Assembly (NCBI GenBank): GCA_025201845.1
Contig: MU603986.1
Span: 1 to 24,096 of the forward strand
Source of the DNA: Martensiomyces pterosporus
Taxonomy: Eukaryota > Kickxellomycota > Kickxellomycetes > Kickxellales > Kickxellaceae
Length of the DNA stretch: 24,096 nt
Direction: 5' to 3'
Part shown: positions 7,166-15,855 of the stretch, in pieces
How positions within the stretch are numbered: the first letter of the stretch is position 1
Layout: each line of letters starts with the position of its first letter
Made by a program: the position numbers and the translations under genes
Notes under the pieces: generated by a model
Databases searched by the model: none
What the model was told of the DNA's origin: nothing
The model's input: the letters and a program-made list of their open reading frames with translations, nothing else

Positions 7166-8965
7166 ATGGAATACTTTATTGGTGTCGACGTAGGCACCCA
7201 CTCTGCCCGCGCTGGTTTGTTCACCAGCCAAGGCGAGCTGGTGGCGATGCACAAAAAGGGAATTCAAATGAACAACCCACAGGCCGATTACTACGAGCAG
7301 TCCAGCGAGGATATCTGGGCCGCCATCTGCACGTGCGTGCGCCAAGTGGGTGCCGAGGCAGCCGCGGCAATACCAGGATTCTCGAAGGACCAAGTGCGAG
7401 GCGTGGGCATGGATGCTACATGCTCGCTGGTCGCCTTGGACACCAGCACTGCCGAGCCGATGAGCGTAAGCACTGCTGGCGACAAGAAATGGAACATCAT
7501 CGTCTGGTGCGACCACAGAGCTGCCAAGGAGGCCGAGCTGATCAACCGCTCGGGTCGCGAGGTGCTCAAGTACGTTGGCGGGAAGGTGTCGATCGAGATG
7601 GAGCTGCCCAAGATTGCATGGCTCAAGGGATTCCTCAAGCAAGCGGGGAGAATGGACGAGTGGAGGCGTATGGAGTTTTTCGATCTGCCCGACTTCCTCT
7701 CGTACCGGGCAACGGGCATCAAGGCGAGGTCCAACTGCTCTCTGGCGTGCAAATGGCTCTTCACTCCGTCGCAGCCCAGTGGCCAACAGGCTGCAGATGG
7801 TGCTGGGTGGGACGAGCAGGTGTTTGCTGCCGCCGATCTTGACGACATTGTGGAGACGCGCTTCAAGCAGATCGGCGGCTGCCTCTCTGACGGCACTCTG
7901 ACAGTGCTTCAGGCGGGCGAGCCAATCGGCAGGGGTCTGTCGGCGGCGGCAGCAGCAGAGCTTGGCCTGGCTGAGGGCACGCCTGTTGGTGCATCGGTTA
8001 TTGACGCGTATGCTGGGTGGTTCGGCACCATTGCTAGCGGGTCTCCTGGTGCATCGGTGGATAGGAACGATCCCAACTGCGCCGGTCAGCGGCTGGCGAT
8101 CATTGCAGGCACATCTGCTTGCCACCTGCTTGCCACCAAGCACCCTGTGCTGGTCCCTGGCGTGTGGGGTCCGTACTACAATGTCAGTCTCTCTGGCTGG
8201 TACATGCTGGAAGGCGGCCAGAGCGCAGTTGGAAGTCTCATCGACTACGTTGTAAAGTCGCACTCTGCCTACGCCAAGCTATCGCAGCAGAGTAGCGAGA
8301 GCGGGAAATCGGTCTACACGCTTCTCGATGAGGTTCTTTTGGACATGGCTGCTCCTGAAGCAGCGTCTAAGGGAAGCGACCCGGCGTCGCAGCTGGTAGC
8401 TCTGGTCAAGTCGCTCCACTTCCTTCCGGACCACCACGGAAACCGAGCCCCACTTGCTGACCCACACATGCGCGGGTCCATTGTTGGCGAGACGCTGACT
8501 GCAGCGGATAGCATTGAAGCGCTAGCTGCGCGCTATCTCGCGTGCATTTGTGGTCTAGCATACGGCACACGGGCCATTCTTGATGCTGTTGTTGCAGCTG
8601 GTGGCCGCCGAGTGACTGAGCTGCTGATGTCTGGCGGACTGTCGCAGGGTCGCGTATTTACCCAGATCCTAGCTGATGTTACCGGTGCACAAGTGATCGT
8701 CCCTCGGTTCGTCGATGGTGCTGTTGTGCTGGGCAGTGCAATCCTTGGACGCGTTGCATCCGAGTACAGCAGCAGCGGCGATGCGGACCCCAGCGGTGAG
8801 GCCCATACACGCAGGCTGTGGGAGTCTATGGCATCGATGTCCGGCGAGGGCTCGGTGGTCCAGCCCACCACTGATGCCGCCACTCTGGCGCTGCACGAGC
8901 GCAAGTACCGTGTCATGCTCGAGATGCAGCAGGATCAGCTCAAGTATCGGGCAATGATGGAGTAG
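7166..8965 (+). CDS. FGGY-family pentulose kinase (D-ribulokinase, YDR109C/FGGY type)
   Basis: A 599-residue protein, slightly longer than the usual ~550 aa. The N-terminal ATPase motif is 'FIGVDVGTHSARAGLF' (4-19), and 'GVGMDATCSL' (79-88), 'VWCDHRA' (113-119) and 'LPDFLSYRATG' (174-184) follow the eukaryotic FGGY/ribulokinase pattern. The likely catalytic base is Asp280 in 'GASVIDAYAGWFG', and 'IIAGTSACH' (312-320) is the phosphate-binding loop of the second domain. A C-terminal 'MSGGLSQGRVFTQILAD' fits the second FGGY signature. Family role: ATP-dependent phosphorylation of D-ribulose, proposed as metabolite repair, in the cytosol. The last ~60 residues are a Ser/Gly-rich insert followed by a Met/Gln-rich helix. 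The gene is intronless, with its own TATA box 142 bases upstream. Confidence 0.93.
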   Translation: MEYFIGVDVGTHSARAGLFTSQGELVAMHKKGIQMNNPQADYYEQSSEDIWAAICTCVRQVGAEAAAAIPGFSKDQVRGVGMDATCSLVALDTSTAEPMSVSTAGDKKWNIIVWCDHRAAKEAELINRSGREVLKYVGGKVSIEMELPKIAWLKGFLKQAGRMDEWRRMEFFDLPDFLSYRATGIKARSNCSLACKWLFTPSQPSGQQAADGAGWDEQVFAAADLDDIVETRFKQIGGCLSDGTLTVLQAGEPIGRGLSAAAAAELGLAEGTPVGASVIDAYAGWFGTIASGSPGASVDRNDPNCAGQRLAIIAGTSACHLLATKHPVLVPGVWGPYYNVSLSGWYMLEGGQSAVGSLIDYVVKSHSAYAKLSQQSSESGKSVYTLLDEVLLDMAAPEAASKGSDPASQLVALVKSLHFLPDHHGNRAPLADPHMRGSIVGETLTAADSIEALAARYLACICGLAYGTRAILDAVVAAGGRRVTELLMSGGLSQGRVFTQILADVTGAQVIVPRFVDGAVVLGSAILGRVASEYSSSGDADPSGEAHTRRLWESMASMSGEGSVVQPTTDAATLALHERKYRVMLEMQQDQLKYRAMME

Positions 8966-9147
8966 ACCCTGGATCCACGCATGAGCATGGGTGCTGCTGT
9001 TGAGCGGCCATGTGCCGCATAGAGCTGCTTATTTTGGCATGTGCGGGCGCATCTCAGCCACCCCACAATTGGTTTCTCCGATCGTGCGACCCCTCATGCC
9101 GGAGAGAAAAATTGGGCCGAGTGGCAACAAGTGGGTGTTCCATCGTG

Positions 9148-9168
9148 TTTCTCTCTTTCTCTCTTTCA
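9148..9168 (+). repeat. Short CT-rich tract before Dph6
   Basis: A pyrimidine run of CT/CTTT units about 40 bases upstream of the Dph6 ATG, sharing its core with the tract at 6471-6502. Such tracts often sit near fungal transcription starts. This is simple sequence, not a transposon remnant. Confidence 0.65.
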
Positions 9169-9205
9169 TTGCCATCGTCGCAGTCTACAATATACGAATT
9201 AAAAG

Positions 9206-10068
9206 ATGAAGGTCGTGGCTCTGGTCAGGTACGTGCCACTTGCACTCGGCAAATGCGATGCCCCTATTACAGCAGACAAAAATGTAGCCAAACACTGAGC
9301 ACCAGCATGGCAGGATACGCAACATGTGCATGTGTGTGTAGTGGCGGCAAGGACAGCACCTTTAACATGATGAAGTGTGTTGAGGATGGCCATGAGATTG
9401 TCGCCCTCGCCCACGCGCATCCACCAGAGGAGTCAACCAAGGACGAGCTTGACAGCTTCTTGTTCCAGACAGTCGGCTACAGCGCCGTACACACCATTGC
9501 CGAGTGCATGGAGCTGCCTCTTTACCACAAGGAAATTAAGGGGACGCCAATCGCCCAGGCGCTGCACTACGAGCTGACCAAGGATGACGAGACTGAGGAC
9601 CTGTTTGCTCTGCTCAGCGAAGTCAAAGAGCATCACCCTGATGTTGAAGGCGTATCCGTCGGCGCAATTTTCTCCAGCTATCAGGCCAACCGGGTGCAGC
9701 ATGTCTGCGACCGCTTGGGATTCAGGATGCTTGCCTACCTCTGGCACCGTGACCAGGTCGAGCTGCTTGACGAGATGGTCAAGGGCGGTGTCAATGCCAT
9801 CCTCATCAAGGTTGCAGCTCTTGGTTTGGGAAAGGACGATCTCGGCAAGTCCCTGGAGCAGATGACCCCCAAGCTCCTGTCGTTGCACGAGAAATACGGA
9901 ATCCATCCCTGTGGAGAAGGCGGCGAGTTCGAGTCATTCACCTTGGACTGCCCTCTGTTCAAGAGACGTATCGTGCTTGACGAGACCGAGGTTGTGAGCC
10001 ATTCAGACGATGCATTTGCGCCTGTGTACTACCTGCGCATAAAGAAGGTTCATGTTGAGCCAAAGTGA
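9206..10068 (+). CDS. DPH6: Diphthine--ammonia ligase (diphthamide synthesis), two exons
   Basis: Exon 1 is 9206-9228 and exon 2 is 9342-10068, giving a 249-residue protein. The splice is supported because it rebuilds the family N-terminus 'MKVVALVSGGKDSTF', which contains the PP-loop ATPase motif SGGKDS (8-13); the unspliced frame breaks it. The second signature is 'CGEGGEFESF' (198-207), typical of the diphthine-ammonia ligase family. Role: ATP-dependent amidation of diphthine to diphthamide on elongation factor 2, the last step of that pathway, in the cytosol. The length matches the short animal/archaeal form (~267 aa in human). It lacks the two C-terminal RidA/YjgF-like domains of the ~685-aa yeast Dph6. 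The 3' end converges with the glucoamylase gene, leaving 131 bases between stop codons. Confidence 0.95.
9229..9341 (+). other. Intron of DPH6 (113 nt)
   Basis: It begins GTACGT and ends TGTAG. It is phase 2 and splits the serine codon of the SGGKDS motif (AG|T). Removing it restores the conserved N-terminus exactly. Confidence 0.93.
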
Positions 10069-10199
10069 AGTGGCGAGCCAGCCATTTCCCCTTGCTTTAT
10101 CTTTCTGAATTCACAGTCGCATTCACTTTCAACCAAGATGCCCCTTGTAGTGCTGATATCAACAAAGAGAACAAAAAAGAACCTGTGTGAACGCGGCAT

Positions 10200-11705
10200 T
10201 TAGATGCCGTATACAATGGCACTTGCGGCAGCACGGTGACGGGCAGCCGAGGTGTGAGCGCCGTAGGACCAGGTGAGGTCTATGGCGCCAGTGCCAAAAC
10301 CGGTGTTCAGGTTCCACTCCTCGTACATCTGCCCGTTGGAGCTGGTGTGGCGAGCAACGCGAGCCATGTACAGATCGCCGCCAGCCATGACATTGGCCAG
10401 GATCTCGCTGAATGTGGCAGATCCGCTGCTGTAGGTGCTGCCAACCGAGTGGCTGTTGGAGAAGGTTATGCCGTACTTGCTTGTGAGCTGGCCAAGGAAG
10501 TCGGAGACAGACTGGGTGACGGTGATCGACCCCCTTGCATTCCATGTCTCGACCAGGCGGTAGTGGTACTCGGCCATGCCCGAGGTGATCAGAGACCACG
10601 GGTTGGCGGGGCCGTTAGAGTCGACTCCGTTATACTTGTCTTCGGGGTAGCGGCCGATGGCGATTCCGACGGGCACAGAGGTGGAGCTGATTGTGGTGGA
10701 TGTCACGGTGTTGATGGGGTAGAGGGGCTGGAACTTGTTGATAATGGCAACCACAGTGGACAGCATGCGATCGCTCTCAACAGTGTAGAACCCATCGTCA
10801 AGGCCAGCGTGGAGGCCAGCCAAGAAGACCTGCGAGTCGAGGTTGGACGACTTGTAGCCCACGCCTCCCGAGTAGTTGATCGTGGTGATGATGTAGTTTG
10901 AGCTGCTGCTCCAGAAGCTGTCCATTGCGCTGGTGATCGCTGCTGCCTGCTGGTTGTACCAGGAGGCAGCTCCAGCATCGCCAAGCTGGGCAGCGAGCTG
11001 AGCACCCTCGATGAGCGCGCGGCGCTGGATCATGCGAGTATAGAAATGGTTTCCATGGACCTCCTCCCAGATATCGCAGCCATTTGTGTCCGCATTCCAG
11101 TTGTTGGCCACATACTCGAGGTCGGCCTTGATGGCTGACGTCGATGGGTATTTGCCGTCGTAGTACTTGCTGATGTCGCTGCCCTGAGAGAGCAGGCGGC
11201 GTGCGTAGCCGATGAAGGAGACTGCGCGCATTGCAGCGCCGTCGCGCTGCGGGTTGCACCATCCTCCGGTGTATGGAGTGCCATCCATGTTGAATTTGGC
11301 CATGCCAAGTCCGTAGCTGTTCGCCGCAGCCTGGATCGTCATACTGAATGTTGTGTAGTCCTGGAGCTTCTGGCTGTAGGCCGCCGCAGCTGATGGATCA
11401 GTGGTTGCATTCAGCCACACAGACACCTCACGAAGCGTGATTCCGGCGTCGCGGACCCAGTGGTAGAAGTAGTCGGGGCTGGACTTGCTGGTAGCGGCGG
11501 CAACAGAGCCTGGGGAGCCACCGGAGGGCGAAATGTTTGCCAACAGCCTGGTCTGTGCGGCTCCAGTCTCGGTGCTGACCCAGGAGGCAAGAGCGCTGTT
11601 GTATGGCGGGGCAGTGGCGCGCTTGGAGAAGCGAGTGTCGGTGGGTTGGCCAAACGAGAGCGAGGCAATGGCCACCACAATCGGAGTCTGAAGCAGAAGC
11701 TGCAT
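10200..11705 (-). CDS. Secreted glucoamylase (GH15), catalytic domain only
   Basis: A 501-residue protein starting at the ATG complementary to 11703-11705; the frame stays open further upstream, but only from here is there a signal peptide ('MQLLLQTPIVVAIASLSFG', 1-19), followed by a possible Kex2-type KR at 28-29. GH15 motifs are intact: 'YHWVRDAG' (81-88), 'CDIWEEVHGNHFY' with the general acid Glu214, and 'YEEWNLNTG..TGAIDLTWSY' with the catalytic base Glu462. These align without gaps to Glu179 and Glu400 of the Aspergillus enzyme. Role: exo-hydrolysis of alpha-1,4 (and 1,6) glucan ends to release glucose outside the cell. There is no CBM20 or CBM21 starch-binding domain; the protein ends right after the catalytic barrel. 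It has no intron and converges with DPH6. Confidence 0.95.
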   Translation of the reverse strand: MQLLLQTPIVVAIASLSFGQPTDTRFSKRATAPPYNSALASWVSTETGAAQTRLLANISPSGGSPGSVAAATSKSSPDYFYHWVRDAGITLREVSVWLNATTDPSAAAAYSQKLQDYTTFSMTIQAAANSYGLGMAKFNMDGTPYTGGWCNPQRDGAAMRAVSFIGYARRLLSQGSDISKYYDGKYPSTSAIKADLEYVANNWNADTNGCDIWEEVHGNHFYTRMIQRRALIEGAQLAAQLGDAGAASWYNQQAAAITSAMDSFWSSSSNYIITTINYSGGVGYKSSNLDSQVFLAGLHAGLDDGFYTVESDRMLSTVVAIINKFQPLYPINTVTSTTISSTSVPVGIAIGRYPEDKYNGVDSNGPANPWSLITSGMAEYHYRLVETWNARGSITVTQSVSDFLGQLTSKYGITFSNSHSVGSTYSSGSATFSEILANVMAGGDLYMARVARHTSSNGQMYEEWNLNTGFGTGAIDLTWSYGAHTSAARHRAAASAIVYGI

Positions 11706-11853
11706 CTTGCGGCGGTAGGTTGGAATTAAATGTGGGGCTTGAGTCTTGAAAACAGAGGGGCTGGAGCAAGCAGGCGAAGGCCAGGATTGTTTGTGTGGAG
11801 ATGGGGGGAGCTGGTGTGAGAGGACGTGTGGACTGATGGGCCGCTTGTTCGCG

Positions 11854-11861
11854 TTTATATA
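11854..11861 (-). promoter_or_regulatory. TATA box of the glucoamylase gene
   Basis: TATATAAA on the minus strand, about 150 bases upstream of the ATG at 11705. The leader between them is C/T-rich on the coding strand. A strong TATA box suits a regulated, inducible gene. Confidence 0.65.
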
Positions 11862-12003
11862 CGAATCGCTGGTGCCGCTGCTATTGTTTACAAAAACTCG
11901 CCCTCCGCTCTCACACATCCCTGAAATGGAGCATAAAATCCCCTTTTGCAAAAGGAGGATTGCGCAGGCTCCATCACCCTTTGCATCTGAGCGTAGGGGC
12001 TAG

Positions 12004-12027
12004 GCGGGGAATGGGGATGGGGATGGG
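12004..12027 (+). promoter_or_regulatory. G-quadruplex-capable element containing a Mig1/CreA-like core
   Basis: Four G-tracts (12006-12009, 12013-12016, 12019-12022, 12025-12027) are separated by loops of 2-3 bases, a strong G-quadruplex pattern. The first tract forms GCGGGG, the core of Mig1/CreA glucose-repressor sites. It lies about 300 bases upstream of the glucoamylase ATG, where a carbon-catabolite repression site would be expected. The motif is seen directly; binding is inference. Confidence 0.4.
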
Positions 12028-13292
12028 AGCTAGGGCTCATTGCTGCACGAACCAGCCTGCCAGCCATAGCTGCAGTCGTGCTGCTGCACAAGTGTGCTTT
12101 AGCTGGGCCGAATCATGTGGTGCACCAGCCGCCTTGCATGCATTAGATTGTAGGTGGGAAGAATGCGTGTTGATGTAGTGGCGAGAGGGCCGACGAAGTA
12201 ATCAGACAGCATTCGCTGGTGCAGCTAGCTTTTGGTTCGCACCATCGGATGCCTCCAGCTGGCTAGCGTGCGGTGTGGGATGGGTGATCTATTTGTCTAG
12301 TCGCTGTCGATCAAGTGTATATCGCCGGCGATAAGAGGCGTGTGCGTGGCTCTCGTGTTAACGCGGAGGACAACGCTGGGCTAGTCGGTTGTGTCGCCGA
12401 GTCCAAGCCTGGCCAGAATCACATTCCACATGAAAGATAGAGCGAGAAAAGAGAAAGGTGTCCGCAAAAGCATTGCTGCAGCTGGATTTCAAGTGCATCG
12501 GTCGGAAAACTGCCAATGGGGCCCTATCGCCTTACCAGACGCAGCCGTCTCGTCACTGCACGCCTGCGTCCTGCGGCGATCTTTCGCTCACGCCTGCAGC
12601 GTGGCAAATAAGGAAGATGGCATCGTGTGAACAGGGCAGCTCACCACTGATAAACCACGCTTCACCTTAGCCTACTCGGCTGGGGACGACGGGCGCCCAC
12701 TTCTGCTCTTGTTTGGCGACGTGCATGGTCAAATGTCGGCACAGGGCGGCAACAAGAGGAGTGCGCACGCACTCAGCCCTAGCAGCTCAGAATAGCCAGG
12801 TTTCCAGGAGTGCTATGTATATGTGGGTGTCAGGTGTCGTGGCGGGCAGCAAAAGGCTGTGAATGCACACTTTTGCCTGTGCCGTTCATGACAATTGCAT
12901 GGTCACTTGCCACTTCATTCTCTCTCACACAGCGCCCATCTGCAAGCTGCGGGAGAGAGGGGATCACAGCCACTCCCGGAGCACCACCCGCAAATCGCTG
13001 TCTGCTGTTGCACCGTCGTCCGTCCGGCATTGCTCAGCATCGAGGTCGAATACAAGCTGGTTTTGACAAAGTATCTCTCGGCAGCTGCACACTCTGTCTC
13101 TGCTGGCTGCTCGACATTGCTACACACGCCGCAATTCCTGATCCGCATTTACACCTTCTACTTCCTGCCTTTGGCCCGGTGCGCCGCCAGCTCGCCTCCT
13201 CTCTTTAGTGGAGGCAGCGCATTTCCACCTGCACAATGGCACATGTGTGTCTGCAATTCCATCGATAAGTTCCGTCGTTTTTCGAGGCGGGA

Positions 13293-13610
13293 TCACTGCG
13301 ATTCCCTGTCTTCCTCGATGTGGAGCTGCAGCACTGGGTTGCAACTCACCGCCTTTGAAATACCATCGCACCATCTGGTGATTCGGCATTCAGAGCACCA
13401 TGCCCACTCTTGGTCAATGAGGTGCACATGGCAGTCGTCTCCACCCAAGCAGCGCAGTCTGCCAAATGGAAATGACTGGCAGCTGGCGTGGCACTCCTCG
13501 GCACCAGCATAGCTAACCTTGGCACAGCGATTCACAAACTGAGTGATGAATTGGTAGACATTAGACCTAATGGCTGTTGACATGGAGTAAGAAAGGGGTA
13601 GCGCTGGCAT
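13293..13610 (-). CDS. Small cysteine-rich hypothetical protein
   Basis: An ORF of 105 codons (ATG at 13610, or more likely 13583, giving 96 aa). The first part (to 13476) lies in inverted-duplication copy B; the remainder is unique. It contains pairs such as 'CHASC', 'CLGGDDCHVH' and 'WCSECRITRWC', suggesting a small metal-binding or disulfide-rich protein, but I recognise no family. A consensus donor (GTGAGT from 13349 downward on the minus strand) could open a 99-nt intron ending at TTGCAG (13251). The spliced product would then end 'KRGGELAAHRAKGRK' at 13158, adding another CHC group and a basic tail. No clear branch site is visible, so this model is speculative. It lies downstream of ARPC5 on the same strand. 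Confidence 0.35.
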   Translation of the reverse strand: MPALPLSYSMSTAIRSNVYQFITQFVNRCAKVSYAGAEECHASCQSFPFGRLRCLGGDDCHVHLIDQEWAWCSECRITRWCDGISKAVSCNPVLQLHIEEDRESQ

Positions 13611-13663
13611 CCGCTTCAGCTGTCCTCATCCTGCACACGGAAAATGGCTGCACCGTTGGCTGG
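13476..13663 (-). repeat. 188-bp inverted duplication, copy B
   Basis: The reverse complement matches 3557-3744 with no gaps and about 95% identity. Here the Cys-rich ORF continues open past the repeat boundary, unlike copy A where it ends quickly. The upstream side (beyond 13663) shows no similarity to the dipeptidyl peptidase. The two copies face each other around a 9.73-kb block (3745-13475). Confidence 0.93.
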
Positions 13664-13944
13664 TGCGCGTTATGTGGCATGCCTGATATGATGGCCGCTA
13701 TGGATACCAGCCCCTCGGCGAAGATGCGATATAGCTGTCAGGCTGTTCATACCAGGCAATATGCGAACATGTACGATTGTGACGCATCTATCCCCATCTG
13801 AAAATGACAGTGTGTATTGAACAAAACGAAACTGAAGAAGCAGCCAACAGCGACAGCCCCCTGTAGAGGTGGGGTAGAGCAGACAAAAGCGAGAGAAAAG
13901 GGGGTGTGTGGCACAATTAAAAGCGCTGCCAACAGCTTCAGCCA
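13664..13944. other. Spacer between the repeat boundary and the ARPC5 stop codon
   Basis: About 280 bases holding the ARPC5 3' region and possibly the leader of the Cys-rich ORF. Short minus-strand ORFs here lack recognisable motifs. If the flanked block has been inverted, this sequence may once have adjoined what is now 3745 onward. Confidence 0.4.
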
Positions 13945-14406
13945 TTAGACGGTTTTCCGATCCGACATGACACGGACGATAGATCCCAGACCGCCAGCCT
14001 CGACCACACGCTCGTGCCAGCTCAGCAGCACGCCGCAGTTAAACTCGGCCGGGTGCGCAAGGCCGTGGTAGACATACTTGAGCAAAACATCGCGGTCGTC
14101 GTCTGAAAGGCTGCTGACAATGCTGGGGATATCCTGAGTCCTGGTGGCTGCGAGGACCTCGCTGACAAGCTGAGCATTGGCAGCCTGCGCAGGTTCCATT
14201 CCATGGCCGTATGGCGGGTCAGCCAGGGCCTTCTCCAGGGCCTCTAGAGAGCTTCCGCGTGTAATGGCAGCACGCACCGCTGCTGCCTTCTGATCGACGG
14301 ACGACGCCACTTCGGCGCTGGTCTTTGTGCTCAGATACTGCATCTGCTGAGTAATCTGCTGGTTCTCAGCATCGAGTGCATCGATATCAAGTTTGCGGTG
14401 AGCCAT
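13945..14406 (-). CDS. ARPC5: Arp2/3 complex subunit 5 (p16-Arc)
   Basis: A 153-residue protein, against ~151 aa for animal ARPC5. It opens with 'MAHRKLDIDALDAENQQI', matching the family's 'RKIDIDAYDE' start, and its last third has the hallmark series: 'TQDIPSIVSSLSDDDRDVLLKYVYHGL', then 'LLSWHERVVEAGGLGSIVRVMSDRKTV', ending in the conserved RKTV. Role: the smallest structural subunit of the Arp2/3 complex, which nucleates branched actin at cortical patches and endocytic sites. No intron is needed. An AT-rich TATATA stretch (14415-14433) lies just before the ATG, and the gene is divergent from SLD5 535 bases away. Confidence 0.96.
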   Translation of the reverse strand: MAHRKLDIDALDAENQQITQQMQYLSTKTSAEVASSVDQKAAAVRAAITRGSSLEALEKALADPPYGHGMEPAQAANAQLVSEVLAATRTQDIPSIVSSLSDDDRDVLLKYVYHGLAHPAEFNCGVLLSWHERVVEAGGLGSIVRVMSDRKTV

Positions 14407-14941
14407 GTTGAGTCGATATATAGCCTATATATTCCGATAGGTGTCAATGCAAGAGCGGCAGGAATTCAGGGAGAGCTGCAATTAGTGCACATTAGGAGCG
14501 CTGGTGAATTGTGGAGAAAGACACGGAATTACTCGCAAACGATGGAGATGGGCACTGTGCTGCTCATTCCGCTCGCAAATCCCAAACATGCGTCATCCGA
14601 AGGGTTTAATCCGCCGCTCCACCTTTGTCTGCCAGTCGTCTGGCTGCGCGTCGTTTGCAAATGCGTACCTGCAATAAGGGAAAGCAAAATGTAGTTTGTC
14701 TTTGTGGAAAAGAAGAGGCAAAAGAAGCGGTGTTTCGTCGCAGGCCAAATTGGAGTGCAAAGTGGAGCTTGAAGGAGCAGAGCGGATGAGGGGGCACGAG
14801 CAAAGCTCTTAATCCCCGCGCGATTGATGTGCTTTTTCTGGCTCCTCCTTGTTTACTTTTGCTGGCCACGCTTGTTTCCAATTCTTCTTTGTCCAGAAAT
14901 TTTGCCTCGCATTTTCAGTACTATACTCGCACACATAGAAA
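14407..14941. other. Divergent promoter region between ARPC5 and SLD5
   Basis: 535 bases separating the two start codons. The ARPC5 side begins with an AT-rich TATATAG/CTATATAT pair (14415-14433). The SLD5 side is pyrimidine-rich just before the ATG. Small ORFs present here look random. Confidence 0.55.
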
Positions 14942-15855
14942 ATGGACACGGACGACATCTACTCTGGCGCACTGGACTCCAACTTGGACCTCTACAGCGA
15001 GCCAGCCGACACACAACCCGCACAGGACTCTGATATGATGGATACTAGTGCCATGGCTACCGAAGCACACCACAACAGAGATACCAATGATGATGACCCC
15101 GATAGCTACGAAGAAAGAGAAGAGGACGAAGAAGAGGACGAAGAAGAGGAGATAATGGAGGACGATTTGACGATACTAAAGCGCGCGTGGATCAACGAGC
15201 GGAACGCACCAGAGATACTCGAATACGAAGGAGCAGCAATTGAGAATCTGATGGAGCTTGTTGATTTCCAGACACAAAAGATGTCCACGCAGCCAGTGCT
15301 CATTGCTAATATTCTAAGGATGGACGTCGATAGGATCAAGTATCTCGTCAGGTCGTATCTGCGCTCAAGATTGAGCAAGATTGAGCAATGTGCCAGGCAC
15401 TACGTGGAGTCGACGATGTATAAAGACCGCATGTCTCAAAGCGAGCTAGACTACGCCAAAGGGTAAGACAACGATGCTATTGGGCATGTTTGTGTGTGTA
15501 AAGCACGCCTCATGTCTACAAGCTTGTGGATGTATCGCTGACAACCCGCTCTGTTTTTTTTTCTTGGTGGCTGTGTAGGTTTGTGGAGCTGGAGGAGCGG
15601 CATATGCGAAGGTCGTTTCTGGACCAGCTTCCTCCTCACTTGCGACGGTTAGACGAAGTCAGCGGTGAAGGCCTCGATATGGTTCCGAAGCCTGACTTGG
15701 ATTCGGCAGTGTTTTGCCGCGTGCGCACAACGGTTGGAGAGTTCCAGTTTGAGCCAAGCGAGGACCCCATCGTCATGAAGCGGAACAACATTTTCATTAC
15801 GCGCTACAGCATCATTCGGAACCTGGTGGAAGATGGCAAGGTAGAGCTTATATAA
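14942..15855 (+). CDS. SLD5: GINS complex subunit Sld5, two exons
   Basis: Exon 1 is 14942-15462 and exon 2 is 15579-15855, giving 265 residues. The N-terminal ~75 residues are an acidic, disordered extension ending in a Glu/Asp run encoded by GAAGAGGAC-type repeats; this explains the size excess over the ~223-aa human protein. The conserved body starts 'LKRAWINERNAPEILEYE' and includes 'ILRMDVDRIKYLVRSYLRSRLSKIE', then across the splice 'YAKG|FVELEERHMRRSFLDQLP', and the C-terminal B-domain ending 'RYSIIRNLVEDGKVELI', all typical of Sld5. Role: with Psf1-3 it forms GINS, part of the CMG replicative helicase in the nucleus. Splicing joins the frames exactly. Confidence 0.95.
15463..15578 (+). 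other. Intron of SLD5 (116 nt)
   Basis: It begins GTAAGA and ends with a T-rich tract and TGTAG. It is phase 2 (GG|G, glycine). Removal joins the two conserved halves of the Sld5 A-domain helix region. Confidence 0.92.

Larger units (their letters stand above)
11706..13157. other. Long upstream region of the glucoamylase gene
   Basis: About 1.45 kb with no firmly supported gene, between the glucoamylase start and the possible 3' end of the Cys-rich ORF on the same strand. It holds the glucoamylase TATA box (11854-11861) and a G-rich element (12004-12027). Several ORFs of 60-135 codons on the plus strand (for example 12810-13208) have no motif and irregular composition. The length fits a regulated promoter for an inducible secreted enzyme. 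I saw no tRNA or transposon. Confidence 0.55.

Noticed and set aside
7088..8263. 391-codon antisense ORF opposite the FGGY kinase
   Set aside because: Its composition is that of an antisense frame (many Arg, Cys and His) and it has no recognisable domain.
11706..11951. N-terminal extension of the glucoamylase frame up to an ATG at 11951
   Set aside because: The extension spans the TATA box and is not conserved-looking; a clear signal peptide starts at 11705.
12810..13512. Plus-strand ORFs of 132 and 205 codons upstream of the glucoamylase promoter region
   Set aside because: The composition is irregular with many Ser, Cys and His, there are no motifs, and they overlap the better-supported minus-strand Cys-rich ORF.
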